Made by a program: the position numbers and the translations under genes | In this document: positions 11,701-21,039 of the stretch, piece by piece | Position numbering within the stretch: position 1 is the stretch's first letter | How the letters are laid out: each line of letters begins with the position of its first letter | The notes under the pieces: generated by a model | Told to the model about the DNA's origin: nothing | The model's input: only the letters and a program-made list of their open reading frames with translations | The model's database searches: none | DNA from: Anticarsia gemmatalis | Lineage: Eukaryota > Arthropoda > Insecta > Lepidoptera > Erebidae | NCBI RefSeq assembly: GCF_050436995.1 | Contig: NC_134769.1 | Location: 620,001-684,000, forward strand | Length of the DNA: 64,000 nucleotides | Reading direction: 5' to 3'

Positions 11701-12411
11701 TCTGAAGCATTGTCTTATATTGCTACAATACAACACGATAATATTGTGATATTCACTGATAGCAAGAGCGCGCTCCAGCATTTGGCTCGCTGCGCCTCTG
11801 GACACAGAGGTGTATCGACAGCCTATGCTGTTTTGAATAAGATTCACAAAATCCTATTAAATAAAGTTAATTTAGTTTTACAGTGGATTCCGTCACACAT
11901 TAGTCTACCGGGAAACGAGGAGGCTGACAGACTAGCTAAGATGGCGGCAACGTCAGGCGTAGAGGTTTTTATATTACCAGTCCACTCGGAAATTTTAGCA
12001 AAATTCAAAAATTATTGTTATGATGCGTGGAAACTTAATTTCCAATCTATAACCAAAGGGTTATGGTACAAAACCATTCAAAGTGAGCCTCCTCGGGTTC
12101 CATGGTTTAATAGTTTTAATGTAAGTCGTAGAATTTTGGTAGCTTCTTTCAGAATTCGTTCTGGGCACATGCCACTTAGAGGCTTTGCATTTCTTATGAG
12201 GAAGGTGGATTCTCCTTATTGTTTAGTATGTGATAATAAAGTAGAAGATGTATATCATCTTTTAGTGGAGTGTGTCAGGAATGAGCACGAAAGAAGTTTT
12301 TTGTTTAGTAGACTGAATATTAATAAGTTAGATGTCGGTATATTTAATGTTATATTAGCTAAACCAATGTCACCAGAGGCTGCTCTAGTTTATTCTTTAG
12401 TTAAATTGTAA
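8710..12411 (+). CDS. LINE ORF2: endonuclease-reverse transcriptase-RNase H polyprotein
   Basis: This 1233-residue enzyme nicks the target, primes on it and copies the element RNA. The AP endonuclease occupies about residues 10-230, with N18 in QWNSQ, E45 in CETW, D143/N145 in GDFNGHH, and SDH at 218-220. The reverse transcriptase follows, with the RPISL block, motif A D564 (LDIENAYN), motif B GLAQGDPISPLLF and catalytic Y656-A-D658-D659. RNase H carries the full acidic set: D959 (YTDGS), E993 (TAELF), D1017 (FTDSKSA) and D1073 (NEEADRLA), with H1063. A C-terminal knuckle reads C1171-X2-C1174-X8-H1183-X4-C1188. All catalytic residues I can place are present. The start is an ATGATG pair overlapping the ORF1 end in the +1 frame, so translation probably depends on reinitiation or re-entry after ORF1. 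Confidence 0.93.
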   Translation: MMVHNTLREFSLNILQWNSQSIRPKITEFESILFKDQIHIAIICETWLDEHSLLSISQYNIYRKDRCDGYGGVAIMLHKSITSELKLSSIHNTGIEILHVKINNCKYLENIVSVYCPSSVQTTQSDWDELFSLCSHRALIVGDFNGHHSNWSYKTDARGIQIMDSALENGFISINDGSATRVKNVGNLLQQSSPDITFSSSDIAIHFSWRVLSESLGSDHLMIKIKINYRDSINMFSKRNYKKANWLEYRKDIERLFLDIDFNICDPQIMYRSLISIINKSADKNIPVIKCCNNPQNNFKPKPYWDPHLSKVVAERRLALKEFRRNPTPANLAVLENKILKAKQEIRQAKRNCWQEFCSSIDGNVTSSEMWRKMKWMKGYRQAGYFVPMDKKIELLRSLTPDSALVSKPLFCSNNALLETEFILQELESCIKKKDTAPGDDNITYSMIFNLPNVAKIFLLRIYNIIFNSGCIPNEWRNIKIVAIPKVGNISKSRPISLISCPCKIFHLMLAKRLEWFIEHNSILSPSTTGFRRGRSCLDSLAQLITNIQISFVKNTTTLACFLDIENAYNNVSISSVVRMLDDLKVGSRICNYLWEFLKERHLIVKNDTDEKGDVIRWTNRGLAQGDPISPLLFNIVTYEISNFFYSSNLIKICQYADDFALFVSSGKISDDVNIMQLSLNHIVELISKIGLELSASKSQVCLFSRGHRRQNVQIYLNNIPLVATDSIKYLGVCLDSSLRWGKHINLLSEHCQKILNILTVLAGSNWGMHPLHLRRLYIALLRSRIDYGCVFYDSSIKSRLYKLDKIQNKAMRIVGSFIKTTPIHVMESELCLPPLHIRRKYLAFKFCLKVKSFSSCLTNKCLSDLGVLSTNRYWSNKKMPVLMDTYNIIREEKMYASKPLDMFKLNVWCSYIAIENVIKVNLKTVNKPKKSFESNCLRGDILRELSDTYNGWYTMYTDGSKSSRIGAAFYDATTKTSGCFNLVSEVSIMTAELFAISEALSYIATIQHDNIVIFTDSKSALQHLARCASGHRGVSTAYAVLNKIHKILLNKVNLVLQWIPSHISLPGNEEADRLAKMAATSGVEVFILPVHSEILAKFKNYCYDAWKLNFQSITKGLWYKTIQSEPPRVPWFNSFNVSRRILVASFRIRSGHMPLRGFAFLMRKVDSPYCLVCDNKVEDVYHLLVECVRNEHERSFLFSRLNINKLDVGIFNVILAKPMSPEAALVYSLVKL

Positions 12412-12477
12412 GTTTGATGTAATTAGATTAGTCTACGATGGAACTAGCGTAACATATTGTTAAAAGTTCCTTAAACA

Positions 12478-12504
12478 AATAAAGATATTAAAAAAAAAAA
12501 AAAA
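12478..12504 (+). terminator. LINE polyadenylation signal and A tail
   Basis: AATAAA lies at 12478-12483, followed a few bases later by an uninterrupted A run (from 12490) leading into the target duplication. A pure A tail differs from the TAA-type repeats at the end of the Drosophila I element. That is one reason the clade call is kept loose. Confidence 0.85.
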
Positions 12505-12519
12505 AAGTATCTCAACATA
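12505..12519. repeat. Target-site duplication, right copy
   Basis: This is the exact partner of 7084-7098. The first two A bases could also belong to the tail. Joining the flanks would restore the older Helitron sequence at this point. Confidence 0.93.
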
Positions 12520-12830
12520 TTTTTTTAACCCACGGCTGTCCCACTGCTGGGCAAGGGTCTATTCCCGAACAAAGAATGGGTTTGGCTTTGAGTTCACCAC
12601 GCTGGCCAAGTGCAGTTTGAGACTTTACATGCCTCCAAGAATGTGTTAAACACCTTTTAGGTATGCAAAGTTTCCTCGCGGCGCTTTCCTTCACCGTTAG
12701 AGCAAGTGATAATTAACTCTGGTACGCTCATAACTTCAAAAAGTCATTGCCATGTTGCCTCGAGTTCAAACTATCAACCACTTGCGTTGGAGGTGCCAAC
12801 TTGTACCACTCGGCCATCATCGCTTCAACT
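12520..12830 (-). repeat. Near full-length tRNA-derived SINE (family A)
   Basis: Read on the minus strand, a tRNA-like head (GATGGCCGAGTGGTACAAG as box A region, box B-like GTTTGAACTCGAG) is followed by a body. The body contains TATCACTTGCTCTAACGGTG, CATGCCTAAAAGGTG-like sequence and CACTTGGCCAGCGTGG, and ends in GCCCAGCAGTGGGACAGCC with a short A/T tail. It lies directly against the right target duplication of the LINE and inside the older Helitron. Other copies or parts are at 3190, 23281, 27101, 42343, 47645 and 58815. Confidence 0.7.
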
Positions 12831-12837
12831 ATACACA

Positions 12838-12897
12838 TACATACATGAAATTACCTCTTCCCATAGGGTTAGGCAGAGACCATGCAGAGACTGTTTC
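12838..12897 (-). mobile_element. 3' tail of an RTE-like LINE
   Basis: The minus strand reads GGTCTCTGCCTAACCCTATG, then GGAAGAGGTAATTTC, then ATGTATGTATGTG. The same order (GTCTCTGCCTACCCCTATGG, stop codon, ATGT repeat) ends the LINE fragment at 50222-50478. This is therefore the extreme 3' end of the same family with its tetranucleotide tail. It lies between the SINE and the Helitron 5' end. Confidence 0.55.
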
Positions 12898-12982
12898 AAC
12901 TATCGCCATGCAAAATTTCATTCCTCAATTTTGCCGTGAAAGGGTAACAGACAGACTTTCACACCTATAATATTAGTATAGA

Positions 12983-13761
12983 ATTGATCGTCAAATTCCT
13001 GGAACTGACCTTTGACGGGTATAACCGCGTAACGAGGTAAAACGATCCACTTAACTACCAAGTTAAGTTTGGGAATTGGAATCCGTCTAGTTACTTAATT
13101 GCGGTGATGCGGACTGTGATTGAATGAGAATTATAAATAGAAACCACTACACAAAGTATAAATTAACCGCGCCATAAACTTTGTCGTCAACACTATTATT
13201 TACGACAAAAACTATTTTTAATTTTATATCCTTTTAGATGTTTGAAATCTAAGCAATTTTGTGAAGCTGAATGAAAAAAAACTAATGTTGACACTATTTG
13301 GTTTACAGATTAAATTCGGGTTTTCTATATATGATTGATAGTTTTATCAATTTAAAATCGTTTTATCATACTTTCCTACCAGTCCCCTGCCTGACGGGAA
13401 CCCTCCTTTTGATAGGAACAAAAAATAATTAAGAAAAAGATGAAGATGTCATAATAACTTAATTATAACAAACATAAGACAAGCAAACAAACAAACATGA
13501 CACAGACAATTACCACAATACTCATGCAGTATTAACACCATTAAATTGCTTTTTGTCGGAAGGTTTGTAATTAATTATTTAAGGGTTAAAGTGCAGACTA
13601 AGCCGGGTCATAACCATAATCCTAGTCTTTGGAATATGTAGATTACAGGGGACTGGCAGCCAGGGGAATGGAAATTAGCTTTTGTGTAACAGTTTAAATA
13701 TGAGTTAAGTACTTTACTTGCTAGTTAAGTTAAGTTTTTACTATAATTTTTATTAACTCAA
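12983..13761. other. Non-coding interval
   Basis: No gene or confident repeat. Short AAAC repeats occur near 13483-13497. Confidence 0.4.
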
Positions 13762-14002
13762 CTAGCTGACCCGCGCAACTTCGCTTGCGCCACGTAATTT
13801 TCCCCGCTTTTGTAACATTTTTCGTTGCTACTCCGCTCCTAATGGCCGTAGCGTAATGTTATATAGCCTATAACCTTCCTCGATAAATAGGCTATCTAAC
13901 ACTGAAAGAATTTTTCAAATCGGACCAGTAGATCCTGAGATTAGCGCGTTCAAACAAACAAACAAACAAACAAACTCTTCAGCTTTATAATATTAGTATA
14001 GA
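13762..14002 (-). mobile_element. Short Helitron, family 1, copy with longest GTTT run
   Basis: On the minus strand it begins TCTATACTAATATTATAAAG and ends GGGTCAGCTAG. It lies between A and T, the known Helitron insertion site. Near the 3' end a 6-bp stem (GCGCAA 13773-13778 with TTGCGC 13785-13790) sits 7 bases from CTAG, as expected of the Helitron terminator hairpin. It encodes no protein. The GTTT microsatellite after the 5' end has about five units, the most of the five copies here. Confidence 0.8.
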
Positions 14003-15861
14003 TACAGTCTGGGCAAAAGTCTCTTCCCGGATTGAGATAGAGGTTATATGCCTTTCTTCCATGCTGACCATGGTTAGGCAACTTTGCATTCTTCGCAGAA
14101 CAGTTAGAAAAAAATAATTCTGGTTTCTTTTTTCTGTACTATTTATCCAAGCTACATCATGTTTAATATGAATACGTAAGTTTTGTAAAGATTAAGATCA
14201 ATCGTTAAATTGATCAGAATGCCATACATCTATTATTAAAGACAAAATAAAATCAACGAAACATAAAAACCCACTTAATCTAAAATAAAACGTTTACAAA
14301 TCCCGGGTTAGTACATCCCTATTCCCGATAGTCGAACAATTATCGAACGAATGACGCCTCCCCGGGGACCTAATTCATTGGAGTCCCGTGATCTGCTGAG
14401 CTGTGTCCGGAGATCCGTAGATATCCCGGATTGCGTTAAAATTGCGCCCAACCGTAATGCGATAGTCTAAGATACGGGGGTTTTTTACCTTTTTTTCGTG
14501 AAAGTTTTTTAGCTCGATAAAATGTGGTCCGAAGCTGAGATTGGGTTATTTGATTTTGCTTTTAATGGTATGAAAGTAAGTAATTTGTACAGGTGGAAAC
14601 TGTTCAATATTTTTGGTGGCTATTTTTAAGAATTAAGACACTATTTCTATTTTTACACAATATGTTTCCCCGTGTTAAAAGTTTTATCCCCAAATGTCGT
14701 CTTAAGTGGCGATATTGAGAAACCAAATACATATGTCTGTTTCACTGTACGAATTAACTGATCAGACGTTTTTAAGTTCGATCCTGATGTCATTTTCCTT
14801 ATTGATAGTGTAGAAAACACATGATCAAGCATATAATATTTTATTTTCAAAATACAAACGCTTAGGGGTAAAGGTATTATTCGTCAGTCAGACCATAATA
14901 TATAACCATAAATTGTCTTAAACACCCAGCATAGTAACAGAGATGCTCCAACTTCTTGAAATAATTCTACATAAGCATTGTTGAGAGATATTAACATAAT
15001 ATACAATATAATTTGCATATTGTCAACTCTTTGTCATAATTTAGCTTTTGTTCTTAGGAGGATGCTGACTGTTTGTTGTGTAAGATTGAGTTACAGTTAA
15101 ATATGAGATACTATTTTACGATAAAAATTAGAGGTATGTATAAACATTTTTGCTTTTTCCGTTGTAGACGGATTTCGGTATTCGGTGTTTTTTAATTGAG
15201 GGATTTACTTATATTAATATATTGCTGATACCCAGCAATTTTGTTATTCGTTTTAAAAGAAAATCAACCTTAAAACTAAAACAATCCGTAATACAGTGAA
15301 GTTAGCAATTACAAAAAATATTAGTAAAAAATCCTGTAATAATTGACTGAAACCAATAACAATTTGCTTGTTTCAGGCCTCAAACCCAGGTTCAGTCGCA
15401 AACTATACTATTTCCAACACACAGAAAATCACAAACGAAGAAAAACATTCACTTTCATCAAAGTTATCCTATTATTCAACATACACTGTTAAGTTTCATA
15501 CATGCCTGACTTCCCTATCTCACAAAATAATCCCAAACCGACTCACAAACACAAATTCACATTCATCAAAGCGTGATTTTCAAAAGGCTCTATCCATCTA
15601 TTACAGATCTATCTACTGTCGAATGAAATTCGGCCTAGGCAGAAATGTAGGCAAGATTTCACTCCATTTCTATAAGCCTTAACGTATTAAGGTCTTGCAT
15701 AGATTTATAGAGAGCACCTTTCATTTATAGGGTGACCCTTTTCATGATAAATGCATTATATTATATTGGACGGCTGGAAGTCTATTTGTCGCCTGCGTGT
15801 TTCATTGGCCGTAAAATTGAAGGTTAAAATCGAAGTTTCGGATGATCATATATCTTAGAGT
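14003..15861. other. Non-coding interval
   Basis: No gene is recognised. A frame at 15377-15682 (+) is open for about 100 codons and directly follows a good acceptor-like sequence (TTGCTTGTTTCAG ending at 15376). It has no ATG and no family motif. Confidence 0.35.
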
Positions 15862-16330
15862 GTGTGTGTGCGTGTAACATGTCTTAGGCACATATGGAGT
15901 GATTTTTTCACACATTTTTACTTTAGCCGGATTTTTAATTTTGTTGTATCTTTGTACTTGTGAAACATTAAAAAATAAATACTTAAAAAAAACTGCTTCT
16001 ATGACAGCTTAAAAAAGGAAAAAAATGAGAACATAAAGAAACATTTAACTAACATTAACTGTGGCTTCGCCTACGTAGGCATTATTCGTCGTTCGATACA
16101 AAGTTCGGATTTTCGGGACTAAATCTGCCTAACAGTCTCAAAAGAAGAAAACGTAAGAATCAGTCAGATCGATTTTTCGCTTTTGGCATTAAAAATATTA
16201 TAATATATACCTCTCCTGCTAACGACTAGTCAAGTAAGTAAGGACTGCTACTCACTCTGAGAGTGTGTTAATGTGTGTGTATGAAGAATACTAGTGAGTA
16301 TGTGAGTTTGTGTGTGTGTGTGTCTGAGTA
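15862..16330. repeat. GT-rich microsatellite tracts
   Basis: Interrupted GT repeats lie at about 15862-15875 and 16262-16322, with unremarkable AT-rich DNA between. No gene is visible. Confidence 0.6.
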
Positions 16331-17121
16331 TATCTGGCAAAGCTTTCATAAAATTTTCTTTCATATTTTTTGTTTAATATATTCAGTTTTATAGCGACAC
16401 GTCTTCGCGGTTTACTTTGTCGTTACGTAACATTAAGCTTGTATTTCTAAAGGCTTAGGCAGAAGTGAATCTAGTCTTCGACAAAAATAATCCAAGCAAA
16501 AGATTCAGTCTACTAGTTGAACCACGTGTAAAATCTAACATATTTCAGCCGTTAAGTTGATTATAAAAAACTACATAATCTTCATTTGATACCAGATTTT
16601 CAACTATCTCTAAACTTCATCAAAATTGGTTCAGCAGTTAACCGTAAATTCGTAACGAAAAGACATACAGATGGATTTACGCTCTCATATTTATTATTTA
16701 TTACTATAAATAAATGACAGTAGCTTTCATCCAAACCGCCAAAATAATATTGGTAGCCATTTTCCAACGAGCCTTTTAAAACCGGATATCTCTTCATTGT
16801 AGGCTTTTATGCTCGTAATCCGTAGCTTCAGACTAGAGGTAAATAATTAATGGCCCGGGCACATCGCAGAGGTCAACGTTTAATTTATAAACACCCGTCA
16901 TATTTCATTGGACGCTTTCAAAATTGAAGCTGGAGAGTTATAGCCTAGGATTTTGTTTTAGTGATATCATTTTGTTGCAGAAAAGTGCACAAAATATTGA
17001 AATTTGGAAGAAATACGAAGACTTTTGCTCAGAAAAGGTGCATGTAATTGACTTTTTTTTATTTCAAAGTTTTCTATATACATATGTATATAAAGCATCA
17101 AAAAATTTGGTATAACGTATC
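16331..17121. other. Non-coding interval with a Helitron relic
   Basis: Around 16600-16690 the phrase CATCAAAATTGGTTCAGCAG, followed by AGACATACAGATGG, matches the internal 'nucleotides before the 5' end' region of lepidopteran Helitron-like repeats. Neither terminus can be placed. The rest is featureless. Confidence 0.35.
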
Positions 17122-17345
17122 ATGGGATGTAAACGTATCTACAGTTTTTATGTTACTAAACATGTGATAGGATCAAGCCCATTGCCAAATATCAGACATA
17201 TTGCCAAAGTACCAGGCTCTCCTCTGATACTGGTTGGCAAAGCAGTGGCGAAGGCTCCATACAACTCGATTCCTACCGGCTTCCCTTTCTGGACAGACTT
17301 AATATTAGTGTTAAATAAATTGTTTACTACTGCCAAATAATACAC
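17122..17345. other. Region open on both strands, product unrecognised
   Basis: A + frame (17122-17340, 72 codons, ATG start) and a - frame (17148-17345, 65 codons, no ATG) overlap almost completely. Both have normal-looking amino-acid composition (for example VPGSPLILVGKAVAKAP on +, KPVGIELYGAFATALP on -). I recognise neither. The segment is less AT-rich than its surroundings and ends about 145 bases before the CpG-rich island at 17490. It may be a fragment of an unfamiliar transposon or an old exon. Confidence 0.25.
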
Positions 17346-17489
17346 AATTAATAAATAATCACCAATATTTAAATCGAAATCTTAAACTAGAATCATTAAT
17401 CTAATCGAAACAGTACGAAAACGCCTACCCTTCAAAAATTACGCTCCCCTAAAAACACAACGTGAGGTAATAATAATGAAATAAGCCGG
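17346..17489. other. Short non-coding spacer
   Basis: AT-rich sequence between the two-strand open region and the CpG-rich island. Nothing is recognised. Confidence 0.4.
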
Positions 17490-17720
17490 AGGCGCTGATC
17501 GGGAATCGCGTACAATAAAAACTATGGCGACGTCGCTTACGACCTTTTGGATCGCGCATTACACCGCGCTGCATAGTGGCGAGCAAGCCGGAGGAAGAGC
17601 GGGTTGCCTCGCGCTACAGCGGCAGCGCTCGCGCCGCGGCGGACGCATGATCTTACGCATGTTTCTGTCGCAGCGCGAGCCGCGTGCAAGAGCGAGATGG
17701 CGAACAAAAGCTAAGCATCC
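17490..17720. promoter_or_regulatory. CpG-rich island, possible promoter or 5' exon
   Basis: This 230-bp block is strikingly rich in C, G and CpG (GGCGACGTCGC, CGCTCGCGCCGCGGCGG, GCGCGAGCCGCG) in a window that is otherwise AT-rich. A + frame at 17524-17727 runs through it (67 codons, arginine-rich), but its composition is what GC-rich DNA gives by chance. Insect promoters and untranslated first exons often look like this. No TATA box or splice site is decisive. A fragment of a GC-rich transposon is the main alternative. Confidence 0.3.
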
Positions 17721-20059
17721 TGCATAAGTATTAGTGGAACGTTCTTTCTCCAGTTTGACATTAGGTTATGTTTGTTTACTGTTTACATCTTTCGCGCGCT
17801 CTACAACAAATTAGAATATTTGTGTTTATTACAACATTATTCCTTAATAAATGTGTTTGTGCATAAAATTGTGAATGTATCAGTATATTAAACAGTAATT
17901 GTTTTACATGTTTCTATTAGAGTAAATTTTAATTTTGTCAGATTTATAGGTTAAACTCATTTCTATAAAAGTGTTCTATGTTTATCCATAATGTGTTTGA
18001 TATTTTATTGTTGATGTTTACATTCTAAATTGCTCGTATAATATGTTATTAAACAACCGGTGCGAGACAATCATCAATCGTTCGATATACCTACGTTATC
18101 TTAAATTTGTGCTGTTGTGTTACCTACGTGTTACTACTGAAGACAGAGTAACTTAATACAAAACAAGCATGATTAGGTAGCATGGTAAGTACCTATGTAT
18201 TATTAGACTGTAGAGAGAGAAATAACAGACTGTAGTCGAATGTAGATAATACTCTCATATTGTTATTATGCAGTAATACGCTACTTTTACGTCGGCATTC
18301 TTACGATGTAGGTACATAATATGTAGGTACCTACTATACCTAGACAATGACTTATAGCTCCGGCTTACCTTTTATAAAAAATGACCCTTCGCCACTGTGG
18401 CAAAGTAACCGTTAATGTATTTTCCACCAGTTCAGATAGTAGAGCCGAAGAAAAGAGCTATCAAGAAAGTCTTGGTCACTCTTTGAAAATCTAATATCAG
18501 AGCCTGGCAGACAGCAGTATTTGCATGCAATACCTCTGCAGCATAAAGTCATTATTAAATAACCCGGAAACCATAACGACCACAACCCAGCTTAAAACGC
18601 CATACGTTTGCTCCACAATCAAAGATGATAATCATATTCTAGTGAATAAATCTTCCAAAATCCATGGGTATCGCGTTAATCTCTCATTTCAATAATCCGG
18701 ACCTCAGGGTCTGTGTTAATGGGCCGATAAATCAAGCGAGAGCTGAGACACGGAGTTATTAATTGTGTGGGGTCTCGAGTACCTGTGTTTAGGAACTTTG
18801 AGTTCAAGCTCTTGGGAGACCGTGGATTTTGAGTGTTTATCATAATAATTTTATTTGAAGATTCTTAAGTTTGAGGGAGATTCTGGATAACAGTGGCACA
18901 AATGTATAAAATTGCGACACAGATGACAGAGTCTGGAGGGAAATAATTGTTTTGGCTGGCCTTCCCAGACGAGAAAAATGTTGTGCCCACACAAAAATTG
19001 TAATATGTTGGTCTGCTGTCTATTCGGATCCCGAATAAAAGAAACTAGATGCAGTCCATGTAGCAGCCCAAACACAATCTAAGGTCAAAGGTAGCTCTGT
19101 AGCCAGCAATTATTGTTAATCCTGCAAAGTTGAAAAATTTTTGCCATAGCACAGAAAAGCTCATGTTAGTCTCAAATCTAGATTCCTGGCAACATATCTT
19201 ATAGTTCTAACAACATAAAAACTAGCACCAATCCTAGGACATAATAGAATTTCCACAAAACATTTTCAAATCACACAAAAACAAGTAAAAAGCTACAGTC
19301 CCCGTGATTGATACCTTCGCCGTCCATCGATCGCCTTGTTAAGGCTTTTTTATTAAATGTTCAGCCACTTGGGTCACAAAGACGAGATTAAATTCCTGAG
19401 ACGAACTGGAATCCTATTGTTGTATTGATTAAAAGTAAATGATATAGACTTGCAACTGTGCAGTGTTAGGTTCGAGTGACATTGTTCACACCTTTTTTTG
19501 CTTCCCTTTTTTCTTGGGAATATTAGTTTTTCACTGCAAGGGACTTTATAGACTTTTAAATAGGATAAGGATGAAGACCTCATTTCCGAACTGGCGGTAT
19601 ATTCACTTACTATAACTTTGAGTCTTAAGGGATATTGACGTAAAGAAATGTTTTATTTTATTTAGATTTTTTTATCTATAGCTCAAAGAAAAGTGTGATT
19701 TACACAAAAAATCCTCAAGTAACTTAGTAATAAAAAATAAGGCCACCGTCGTCCTGTATATCGCTTTGCAATATACTCAAAATCGACTAATCTAAAGCAA
19801 TATTCATTTACAATTATATCGATTTCCAAAGAAGCTTTTAACCCGGTCGAAGTACTTAGAAATTTATAATTTTGTGGTCTTCCAAAATTTTATAAAGTAT
19901 ATGTGATTAAACTAGCCGTTTCATTGTAAACAAACCAAGACTAGCCCTTTGACTGAACAGCGTCATTCAAGTTGAAACACTAAAGCATTTACATACACAC
20001 ACACTGCCTTTGTAAACTACAAACTATGGAACCAAAACATTTTGCATAGAAACCGAACT
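17721..20059. other. Non-coding interval
   Basis: No gene or confident repeat. A frame at 18851-19075 (-) has no motif and looks accidental. Confidence 0.4.
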
Positions 20060-20235
20060 GTAGCGTGATTCTCTACAGTGAATACTTTCGACGATAGAGT
20101 TTGACATATAGAATGTACTGCAAAAATAGTTCCTACACCGCCCGCTAGAGGCGCTGATCAGATTGTTATACAAAATTTCCTGATAGCTAGCCTATTGTAA
20201 ATAGTGGATAGTTACAGAATATCGATACTGTTGTC
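20060..20235 (+). repeat. MITE-like repeat, copy 1
   Basis: It begins GTAGCGTGATTCTCTACAGT, passes through ACATATAGAATGTACTGC and AGAGGCGCTGATCAGATTGT, and ends near GATAGTTACAGAATATCG. The copy at 46921-47093 follows the same order at similar length. The ends are imperfect inverted repeats around GATTCTCTAC. There is no coding capacity. Family identity is not known to me. Confidence 0.6.
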
Positions 20236-20814
20236 ACATTTTTAACAATAAAAATTGTGAAATTACTTTTGTATAGTTAGTGCAAAGCAATTTTACAATC
20301 ATTGCTTTTTGTTTGTTGATCAATTAGTTAAACATTTAAATAGATATTTTCATCCGAAAAAGTACGATTGAAAATGAGATAGTGTATACAATACATACTT
20401 ATCAAACTGACTGTACTCACTAAACCTTTCAGGAGGCTTGAACAATTTTAACTTTAGATAGACCACTGACCATAAAATAAATACTTATTTCTAAAAACCT
20501 CATATAATGTAGCTCAATGTTTCAAACTTTCTACAACTCATCAGTCAATCAATTTATCAATTTCACGTTATTTTTCAGCTAAAAACTAAGCCTTAGAATA
20601 AAACTAAAAGTATTGGAAAGTCTAACTACCAATATTTGTAAATGTAAAAGTTTGCATGGATAGATGGATGGCTCTTACTCTTTTTGCGTAAAATATTTTT
20701 TTTATTTAAAAGAATAGTGTTACATTCATAATACTTGGAGACCTTAAATTAAAGTAGGACTAATTTTAAAGGCATACGAAACATACCCAATAAATTGAGG
20801 GTCTTCTCTTTTGC
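20236..20814. other. Non-coding interval
   Basis: AT-rich sequence with no recognisable gene or repeat. Confidence 0.4.
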
Positions 20815-21039
20815 CCGACTGCGTGACGCTAAAGATGGTAATGTGTTTATAAGTCTATGTACCTATGTTTGCTTTTGAAGTTGCTTTAAACTAAACCCAT
20901 GTCGCCTTTTTTATTATATAACTAAATAAAGTGCCAGTTTACTAATGGATTTTGATAATATCTGACATATAATTGATTAAACACATAGGGCACATTTTGC
21001 CTCGTAAAATCATTCGTCGAAGTCGCAGGCATCAGCTAG
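20815..21039 (+). mobile_element. Degraded Helitron-like element
   Basis: The right end reads CGAAGTCGCAGGCATCAGCTAG, a variant of the lepidopteran Helitron 3' end (CTAG at 21036-21039, followed by T). Upstream, TTTTGCCCGACTGCGTGACG near 20810-20830 belongs to a repeat that I associate with this end from memory. The left border is approximate. Confidence 0.4.

Larger units (their letters stand above)
7099..12504 (+). mobile_element. Full-length non-LTR retrotransposon, I-superfamily-like
   Basis: This unit of about 5.4 kb has every part of a complete LINE. It has a 110-bp leader starting CAGTC, a gag-like ORF1 with zinc knuckles, an ORF2 with AP endonuclease, reverse transcriptase and RNase H, a polyadenylation signal and an A tail. 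Identical 15-bp duplications flank it. An RNase H domain together with a three-knuckle ORF1 argues for the I superfamily (I or Nimb-like) rather than jockey, which lacks RNase H. The clade is inference. Both reading frames are uninterrupted and the duplication is perfect, so the insertion is young. It sits within an older Helitron. Confidence 0.93.
7002..12982 (-). mobile_element. Non-autonomous Helitron carrying nested insertions
   Basis: On the minus strand the left edge is a Helitron-like 3' end: CTAG at 7002-7005, preceded in that reading by GGGTCAG and a CG-rich foldback, and followed by T. The right edge, TCTATACTAATATTATAGGT at 12982 downward, is a typical lepidopteran Helitron 5' end starting with TC. 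Next to it are motifs that recur in this class (GTCTGTCTGTTACCC, AAATTTTGCATGG). Without the inserts (7084-12504 and roughly 12520-12897) the host element is only a few hundred bases. The 5' flanking base is T rather than the expected A, so that border is less certain. Confidence 0.55.

Noticed and set aside
7002..12982. Window as a dedicated piRNA cluster
   Set aside because: Nested transposons are suggestive, but sequence alone shows no cluster promoter or strand bias; small-RNA data would be needed.
17524..17727. 67-codon arginine-rich frame in the CpG-rich island
   Set aside because: An arginine/alanine-rich reading is expected from GC-rich DNA; no motif supports a protein.
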